Shown: one piece after another, positions 58,552 to 64,000 of the stretch | Numbering within the stretch: the stretch's first letter is position 1 | How the letters are laid out: each line of letters starts with the position of its first letter | Source of the DNA: JBQTGK01 sp052400665 | GTDB lineage: Bacteria > Bacteroidota > Bacteroidia > Bacteroidales > Marinifilaceae | Strand: one strand, 5' to 3' | DNA: 64,000 nt | NCBI GenBank assembly: GCA_052400665.1 | Contig: JBQTGK010000001.1 | Notes under the pieces: generated by a model | What the model was told of the DNA's origin: nothing | Seen by the model: only the letters and a program-made list of their open reading frames with translations | Database searches by the model: none | Made by a program: the position numbers and the translations under genes

Positions 58552-60057
58552 GTGAACAAAAATGTTATCTATTCAATTATCTCAGGAACTTTATTAGGAG
58601 CACCATTTTGTATTCCTCAACTTTCTTTCCTGATATTTTTTGCATGGATTCCATTACTTTGGATTGAAGATAAAACAAGAAATCACAACAATACTTACCT
58701 GCTTTTTAATTATGCATTTGTAAGCTTTTTAATATGGAATTCCCTTGCTTATTGGTGGGTTTCGCAGGCTCAATTACTTGGTGTTATCCTTATTATTATC
58801 ATCAATTCAATGTTGCAGGCGCTCATTTTCTGGTTAATTAGTAAATCACGACAAGTTTTAAAAATCTCAATTTTATTTCCTTTCCTAATTATTTGGTTGG
58901 GATTTGAATATTTCCACACCCAATGGGATTTGGCCTGGCCCTGGCTTAATCTGGGTAACTCTTTTGCATCGCAAACTCAGTGGATACAATGGTATGAATT
59001 TACAGGAACTCGTGGTGGTAGCTTATGGATTATCCTTATCAACTTTAGTTTATTTAGAATGATTAGCAAAAACAAAAAAAGTGCTTACCAACAAATTATA
59101 TTTTTATTAATATTAATTGCAGTCCCTCTTTTATATTCTTCCATTTTACTAGATACAAAAGAAAATACCCTAGGAAATAAAACTTTTGCCTGCATTCAAC
59201 CCAATCTCGACCCTTACAATGAAAAATTTATTCCCGAAAAAGAACTCAAACATTTCGAAGATTTTATTAGTACAGCCGATTCTATTTGCTCAAAACTAAA
59301 CCCCGATTTTCTCTTTGGGCCCGAAACATTAATTCTGCAATCAATTAATGAAAACACCCCAAAGGCTTCCTTATTTTATCAGGAAATACTAAAACTAAAA
59401 CATAAATATCCTAAAACAACTATTCTGATTGGTGTACACAGTAACAAGGAAAATGAGTCGTACAATTCGGCATTTTTCCTATCGGATACCATTCCCCAAT
59501 TTTACCACAAAACTAAACTGGTTCCTTTATTCGAGAGAATACCATTCGACAAATATTTCCATTTCCTCACAAAATACCCTCTCGAAATTGGAGGATACCA
59601 TGGTACCTATTCCAGTAAGAACGATGTAAATTACTTTTTATCAGACTGCACAGCAATTGTTCCAATTGTTTGCTTCGAATCTGTATTTGGTGACTATTGT
59701 GCACAACGTGTTCCTGATCAATCAGGATTTATTTGCATGATAACCAACGATGGCTGGTGGAAAAACACACCGGGTTATCGTTATCATTTTAATTTTAGCC
59801 GCATAAGAGCTATTGAATCGCGCCGACATTATATACGAGTTGCAAACAATGGAATTTCGGCTCATATAAATTCTAAAGGCACAATTATTACACAAACAAA
59901 ATGGTGGACAAAAACAATACTTACAGGAAAAATAAGTTTACTAAATGGTAATACATTTTATTCTTTACATGGCGATTATATTGGCCGAGTTTGCATGTTT
60001 TTTGGTATCCTTTTATTAATGTTTGTTAAAATTCGCACCTATACATCAAGATTGTAG
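58552..60057 (+). CDS. lnt: Apolipoprotein N-acyltransferase
   Basis: The 501-residue enzyme adds the third acyl chain to bacterial lipoproteins in the inner membrane. About six helices fill the first 200 residues (WIPLLWIEDK, LIIWLGFEYFHTQWDLAWPWLNLGNSFA), followed by a nitrilase-type domain with the catalytic Glu in FLFGPETLIL near 260, Lys in HKTKLVPLFERIP near 324, and Cys in IVPIVCFESVFGDY near 379. Start is GTG, one base after the upstream stop. It also carries CMITNDGWWKNTPGYRYHFNFSRIRAIESRR, typical of the family. Confidence 0.93.
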   Translation: MNKNVIYSIISGTLLGAPFCIPQLSFLIFFAWIPLLWIEDKTRNHNNTYLLFNYAFVSFLIWNSLAYWWVSQAQLLGVILIIIINSMLQALIFWLISKSRQVLKISILFPFLIIWLGFEYFHTQWDLAWPWLNLGNSFASQTQWIQWYEFTGTRGGSLWIILINFSLFRMISKNKKSAYQQIIFLLILIAVPLLYSSILLDTKENTLGNKTFACIQPNLDPYNEKFIPEKELKHFEDFISTADSICSKLNPDFLFGPETLILQSINENTPKASLFYQEILKLKHKYPKTTILIGVHSNKENESYNSAFFLSDTIPQFYHKTKLVPLFERIPFDKYFHFLTKYPLEIGGYHGTYSSKNDVNYFLSDCTAIVPIVCFESVFGDYCAQRVPDQSGFICMITNDGWWKNTPGYRYHFNFSRIRAIESRRHYIRVANNGISAHINSKGTIITQTKWWTKTILTGKISLLNGNTFYSLHGDYIGRVCMFFGILLLMFVKIRTYTSRL

Positions 60058-60188
60058 AGAATATAAACAGAAAAAAATTATTTTTAAATAATATTTATCA
60101 GTGGTAATTTATTTACTAGCTATCGGCTTTATCATTAAAAGAATTTTATTTTTTAATGATTTAAAAACGTTATAAAAACACATGTAAT

Positions 60189-61232
60189 ATGAATCGATTA
60201 TTATTTACACTACTAGCTTTTTGTCTGATCTCTTTATCAGCCAATGCAGCCAAAAATAAAGAAATTGAAAAAAAATTTAAATCTATCGATAATCTTAAAA
60301 TCGAAGCCCACTACGGAAAAGTTCAGATTAAAACTTGGGATAAAAACGAGGTTAGTTTCAAAATATTAATTGTTGTTGACGGTTCGAAAGAAGAAAAAAA
60401 TCAAACCATGCTCGATAATATTAATATCGATTTTACCGAAGGAGACCAACAATTAATTGCACAAACTGTACTTGGTGATTTTTTTTCGCTCAAAAAATTA
60501 ACAAACTCTCTTTTTAATAAAGGAAAAATTAAAATTACCTATACTGTTCAAATGCCCGCCAATACTAACCTGGAAATAATTCAGAAAAATGGCGATGTAA
60601 TTATGGATAACACTAATGCCCAATTTAGTCTAGACCATACCAATGGAAATTTTACTGCAACAGAACTGAATGGAGAAAACAGAGTGAAATTATCGAATGT
60701 TCAGTTCAGTGTTAAAGTACTTAACAATACCGAACTGGCAGCTGCCAGTTCCAATTTAAAAATTGAAAATGCAAATAAATTATCGGGAGAAAGTCGCGAT
60801 TCAGACTATAACATTCAAGTTATTGATAATTTAAATATAAAATCGTCGCGCGATAAATTCGACATTAAAGAAATTGAGTATTTATATGGAACTTCAAATT
60901 TCTCGAAATTTGAAATTGCGCAAATGGGTGGTGAAATTGATTATGATCTAAAATTTGGTCATATTAACATATTTAATGTGAATAATATGTTTTCATTTAT
61001 TAAATTAGATTCAAAGTATGCAAATATTGGATTGAGTTTTATGGAAGGTTGTAACCTTGAATATGAAATTAATCATAAATCGGTTAAGTTTGATAACTCT
61101 AACGATTTTACATTAAAAAATAAAGAAACAGCCGATAACAAAACATTTGTAGCTAAAGGAAAAATTGGCAATAAGAAAACATTCTCCAAAGTAAATATTC
61201 GAGCCAACAATTGTAAAATGCGCTTACAGTAA
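60189..61232 (+). CDS. Secreted beta-helix-like protein of unknown function
   Basis: The 347-residue product has a signal peptide (about residues 1-20, ending ANAAK). The mature part is rich in short beta strands with regular Asn and Asp turns (IDNLKIEAHYGKVQIKTWD, NLEIIQKNGDVIMDNTNAQFSLDHTNGNFTATELNG), resembling DUF4097-type adhesin-like beta-helices. No catalytic residues are seen. It is probably periplasmic or surface-exposed. Monocistronic, with a terminator downstream. Confidence 0.7.
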   Translation: MNRLLFTLLAFCLISLSANAAKNKEIEKKFKSIDNLKIEAHYGKVQIKTWDKNEVSFKILIVVDGSKEEKNQTMLDNINIDFTEGDQQLIAQTVLGDFFSLKKLTNSLFNKGKIKITYTVQMPANTNLEIIQKNGDVIMDNTNAQFSLDHTNGNFTATELNGENRVKLSNVQFSVKVLNNTELAAASSNLKIENANKLSGESRDSDYNIQVIDNLNIKSSRDKFDIKEIEYLYGTSNFSKFEIAQMGGEIDYDLKFGHINIFNVNNMFSFIKLDSKYANIGLSFMEGCNLEYEINHKSVKFDNSNDFTLKNKETADNKTFVAKGKIGNKKTFSKVNIRANNCKMRLQ

Positions 61233-61255
61233 AAATATAATTTTATATACCAAAC

Positions 61256-61298
61256 ACGTCCTTTAAATATATTAATCACACATTTAAAGGGCGTTTTT
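61256..61298 (+). terminator. Terminator of the beta-helix-like gene
   Basis: ACGTCCTTTAAA (61256-61267) pairs with TTTAAAGGGCGT (61283-61294), one G-T pair included, followed by Ts. Confidence 0.85.
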
Positions 61299-61472
61299 AT
61301 TTGTGAATGAGTGAACTTACAATCGTATAAAACCTCAAGCCCAGGTTCTTTATATACTATAGTCAAGCAAAATCAATCGTAAATTAATTTCCAGATTAAT
61401 AAGTTTTAACAGATTTTAAACAGATCGACTTAATGCTTTTTATTATCTTCCTCTGAATTTAAATTTACGATA

Positions 61473-62042
61473 ATGAAGAAAATAAGCATTCTAATCATAC
61501 TAAGCTTACTTATAACGACCGGATTTAGTCAGAAAAAATTAAAACAACATTTCCAAAAAGATATAATACGCTACACAACAGCTTTTAACAACAAACAATG
61601 GAATGTACTTACTGAGATGATGTATCCTCGTATTTTTGAAATGATGAGCAAAGAAAATATGGTGATGATACTGGAAGGAATGGATAATATGGGGGTTAAG
61701 ATGACCACCGATTTTAAATCAATCGATAAAATTTCGGATGTCGTTAAATCTAAAAATGAAAAATATTGCAAAATTCATTATTATGGAATCATTAAAGTAA
61801 GACTTTCGGGTTTAATGTCGCAAGGAGCTAGTTTAGTACAAGCCAAATTTGAAAATGAATTTGGAAAAGAAAATGTAAACTATCATCAGGAGAGTAATTC
61901 GTTTACAATACATGCACATCGTTCTATGGTCGCGGTTGCTAATAAAAATGCTGATACCTGGAAATATATAGATATTAATTCACCTCAAGCCCGAGGTCTT
62001 CAGCAACTAATTCCTACAGATGTAAAAAATCAATTGAATTAA
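61473..62042 (+). CDS. Secreted protein of unknown function
   Basis: The 189-residue product has a signal peptide (about residues 1-19, ending GFSQ). The mature protein begins with an amphipathic helix and IIRYTTAFNNKQWNVLTEMMYPRIFEMMSKENMVMILEGM, a layout seen in small NTF2-like periplasmic proteins, and ends in a Trp-containing strand (DTWKYIDIN). No active site is recognisable. It stands alone. Confidence 0.65.
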   Translation: MKKISILIILSLLITTGFSQKKLKQHFQKDIIRYTTAFNNKQWNVLTEMMYPRIFEMMSKENMVMILEGMDNMGVKMTTDFKSIDKISDVVKSKNEKYCKIHYYGIIKVRLSGLMSQGASLVQAKFENEFGKENVNYHQESNSFTIHAHRSMVAVANKNADTWKYIDINSPQARGLQQLIPTDVKNQLN

Positions 62043-62196
62043 TTCTTTTGTTCAAGAAACATTACTAATGATTTTATTTTTAAAGACATTTTTAGTGTTG
62101 GAAGAAAAGGAGAAATCAATTATCTTAGAAAAACAACACAGCCCATAATAGCATTCCTTATAAATTAGGGAGTTTAGGGAATAACAACAAAATACT

Positions 62197-63174
62197 ATGA
62201 AGATATACTTTGCAGGATCAATAAGAGGAGGACAGCAAGATGCTGAACTATATCAGGAATTAATAAGCGATTTAAAACAATATGGTACTGTTTTAACAGA
62301 ACACATTGGCTGGCAAGCACAAAAAGAAAGTTTAAGCGACGAAGAAATTCACAAACGCGATTTACACTGGGTACTGGAATCGGATGTAATAGTGGCTGAA
62401 GTTACGACTCCATCATTAGGAGTTGGATACGAAATTGGCAGAGCTATAGAACAAAAAAAACCAGTAATCTGCCTTTTCCGCAATCAAGATAATAACAATA
62501 TATCAGCCATGATTCGTGGTTGTACCCAAATTAAATATTTTGAATACTCAAACCTAAACGAAGCTAAAACTATTCTTAACGAGCAATTCAATGCTATTAA
62601 TATGAACTGGAAAGATATTTCTTATTTAAGGAAAGGCTCTTTGGCTCAGCAATCTGCTTATAAGTGCTTAAACAATTTACAAATTTTCGATTCCTTAATT
62701 GAATATAATCCGGTTTTAACAGGCACTATTCCCATTGATATTGCAATAGAAAATAGCGACTTAGATGTTGTTTGCTATTATCTCGATGCAGACCAATTTG
62801 AGAAAAAAGTAGAAGATTTATTCGGAAAACAAAAAAACTTTAAAATTGAGCAAAAAGAAAAAGATGGCTACTGGGTTGTTGTCGCTAATTTTATTTTTAT
62901 GGATTATGAAATAGAAATTTACGGTTCTCTTTTCCCTGTTGCAAGTCAAAATTCATATCGACACATGATTATTGAAGATCGCGTATTAAAGTTGCTGGGA
63001 GAAGAATTTAAACAACAAATTATTAAATTAAAAAAAGAAGGACTAAAAACCGAACCTGCTTTTGCAAAACTTCTACAACTATCGGGAAATCCATATTCTG
63101 AGCTTTTAAAATTGGAATTATTCTCCGACAGCAAGATCAAAGAGATATATAAATCTGCCATCAGTCAGTCTTGA
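62197..63174 (+). CDS. DNPH1-like nucleotide N-hydrolase fused to DUF4269 nucleotidyltransferase-like domain
   Basis: The 325-residue protein has two parts. Residues 1-130 match the nucleoside 2-deoxyribosyltransferase fold of DNPH1/RCL, which removes the base from deoxynucleotides: YFAGSIRGGQQDAELY, VLTEHIG, RDLHWVLESDVIVAEVT, the catalytic-type SLGVGYEIGRA with Glu79, and SAMIRGC. Residues 140-320 match DUF4269, with GTIPIDIAIENSDLDVVCYYLD near 175, an NTase-like pattern with Asp188 and Asp190. DUF4269 normally stands alone. The fusion suggests linked detection and removal of unusual nucleotides, but the activity of DUF4269 is unknown. Confidence 0.8.
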   Translation: MKIYFAGSIRGGQQDAELYQELISDLKQYGTVLTEHIGWQAQKESLSDEEIHKRDLHWVLESDVIVAEVTTPSLGVGYEIGRAIEQKKPVICLFRNQDNNNISAMIRGCTQIKYFEYSNLNEAKTILNEQFNAINMNWKDISYLRKGSLAQQSAYKCLNNLQIFDSLIEYNPVLTGTIPIDIAIENSDLDVVCYYLDADQFEKKVEDLFGKQKNFKIEQKEKDGYWVVVANFIFMDYEIEIYGSLFPVASQNSYRHMIIEDRVLKLLGEEFKQQIIKLKKEGLKTEPAFAKLLQLSGNPYSELLKLELFSDSKIKEIYKSAISQS

Positions 63175-63266
63175 TGATAGTTTAAACAAAAGTTTGAAAC
63201 GATTCGACAAAGATATTTTACAGATACAGAGAATACTCTATTTTTACAGAGAATTGAAAATTATAA

Positions 63267-63569
63267 ATGGTGCAGAATTGTTGGGAATATTTCGAGTGTG
63301 GCAGAGAAATTGGTGGAACTAATACGAAAGAAATGGGTATTTGTCCGGCCAGTACCAGGATGGATTTAAATAATATTAATGAAGGCAAATCGGCAGGCAG
63401 ATATTGTTGGACCATTGCAGGCACCCTATGCAATGATTTAGAGCAAGGTAAGCTCGATGAAAAATTGCTGGATTGTATTAATTGCAGCTTTTTAAAAAAA
63501 GTGAACAATGAACAAGGCCGCGAATTTGTTTTACTTAGTGAGGAAACTTTAAAAAAGGTTGATTATTGA
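63267..63569 (+). CDS. Two-CW domain cysteine-rich protein
   Basis: The 100-residue cytoplasmic protein carries two CW pairs, NCWEYFECGRE near residue 4 and RYCWTIAGTLC near residue 45, with further cysteines at ICPAS and LDCINCSFL. The pattern fits small two-CW domain proteins and may bind a metal or FeS cluster. The stop codon lies inside the terminator hairpin. It follows the DNPH1-type gene by 92 bp and converges with the FAD dehydrogenase gene. Function is unknown. Confidence 0.8.
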   Translation: MVQNCWEYFECGREIGGTNTKEMGICPASTRMDLNNINEGKSAGRYCWTIAGTLCNDLEQGKLDEKLLDCINCSFLKKVNNEQGREFVLLSEETLKKVDY

Positions 63570-63584
63570 AATAATCAACCTTTT
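63553..63584. terminator. Bidirectional terminator overlapping the two-CW stop codon
   Basis: AAAAGGTTGATTAT (63553-63566) pairs perfectly with ATAATCAACCTTTT (63571-63584); the loop TGAA contains the TGA stop at 63567-63569. It serves both convergent genes. Confidence 0.9.
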
Positions 63585-63595
63585 ATATTCTTGTT

Positions 63596-64000
63596 TTAAA
63601 GCTGTTTCAATAACTCTCTGGCAATAACAACTCCGTTTACCGAAGCTTGCATCAAACCTCTTGTGATTCCTGCACCATCGCCACCAAGATATAAATTTTT
63701 AACCGATGTAGATTGAAAACCTTTATCTACCTTAGTAATATTACTATAAAATTTAACCTCAACTCCATATAATAACGTTTCGTCCGAAGCTAAACCTGGA
63801 GTAACTTTATCCAGTGCTAAAATCATCTCTTCAATATCCTTCAAAATTCTATGCGGTAAAACCAGACTTAAATCTCCAGGTACAGCATCTTTTAGTGTTG
63901 GAATAATATTGTTTCTATATAATCTTTTTGAGGTAGTTCTGCGTCCGCGAACTAGATCCCCAAATCGCTGAACCAAAATCTGGTTATTCGTTAACATATT
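63596..64000 (-). CDS. FAD-dependent dehydrogenase (COG2509-type), C-terminal part
   Basis: The last 134 codons of a gene that enters from the right edge. The end GVEVKFYSNITKVDKGFQSTSVKNLYLGGDGAGITRGLMQASVNGVVIARELLKQL contains the second FAD-contact motif (LYLGGDGAG-ITRGLMQAS, in outline) typical of COG2509 uncharacterised FAD dehydrogenases. The start is outside the window; the Met at 63997 is probably internal. The substrate is unknown. Confidence 0.8.
   Translation of the reverse strand, partial: NMLTNNQILVQRFGDLVRGRRTTSKRLYRNNIIPTLKDAVPGDLSLVLPHRILKDIEEMILALDKVTPGLASDETLLYGVEVKFYSNITKVDKGFQSTSVKNLYLGGDGAGITRGLMQASVNGVVIARELLKQL

Noticed and set aside
1..64000. tRNA, rRNA, CRISPR arrays, prophage or a replication origin
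   Set aside because: No cloverleaf, rRNA segment, regularly spaced repeat array, phage structural gene or dnaA-box cluster was seen; the hairpins found are mostly terminators.

Overview
The window is a piece of a low-GC chromosome from a Bacteroidota bacterium. The nearest fit is a marine Marinilabiliales-type anaerobe or facultative anaerobe. That placement is inferred from family content, not from a marker-gene tree. Pointers are the Na+-pumping NADH:quinone reductase genes (nqrA, start of nqrB), two type IX secretion homologues (a plug-type protein and a PorG-type barrel), a SusC/SusD pair, a fused gamma-alpha 2-oxoacid:ferredoxin oxidoreductase, LytTR-type signalling, an ISAon1-like element, and promoters with a TAnnTTTG -7 box. 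No rRNA, tRNA or CRISPR array was seen.

Layout. 1-7.2 kb: nqrB/nqrA, a divergent secretion plug gene, a small-protein/bioB pair, a histidine kinase/LytTR regulator pair and a repeat-bearing lipoprotein. 7.5-16.6 kb: proline catabolism (P5C dehydrogenase at 7.5 kb, proline dehydrogenase at 12.1 kb) with a FtsB/DivIC-like division gene, a glycosyltransferase and an OmpH-like chaperone between them; then a nitroreductase and a membrane cyclase followed by an outer-membrane protein gene. 16.9-19.3 kb: two tandem paralogous beta-propeller proteins and a GNAT acetyltransferase. 19.3-24.2 kb: superoxide dismutase with the remains of a second one upstream, a MATE transporter, a divergent futalosine-hydrolase-like gene, folE, and fabD with a long structured leader. 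24.3-30.4 kb: a 991-residue receiver/ATP-grasp protein and the korAB genes.

30.4-38.6 kb is the accessory stretch: sparse genes, a dead 1434-bp ISL3/ISAon1-type element with readable ends and an 8-bp target duplication, and an orphan SusC/SusD pair. 38.6-47.1 kb holds the envelope cluster on the minus strand (CBS protein, nadK, porG-like, uppS, bamA, two ompH genes, murI). 47.2-64 kb is mostly housekeeping: pdxJ, a hydrolase, an exonuclease, udk, manA, engB, prs, rplY, pth, an S4 protein, a DUF4924 protein, an EamA transporter, lnt, two secreted proteins of unknown role, a DNPH1-DUF4269 fusion, a two-CW protein and the end of an FAD dehydrogenase gene.

Most transcription units are short and bounded by clear hairpin terminators. 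The observations most worth following are the DNPH1-DUF4269 fusion, the fabD leader with a possible pseudoknot, the receiver/ATP-grasp protein without a visible phosphohistidine domain, the altered futalosine-hydrolase-like protein, the superoxide dismutase relic and the dated IS insertion. I found no complete new defence or biosynthetic system.
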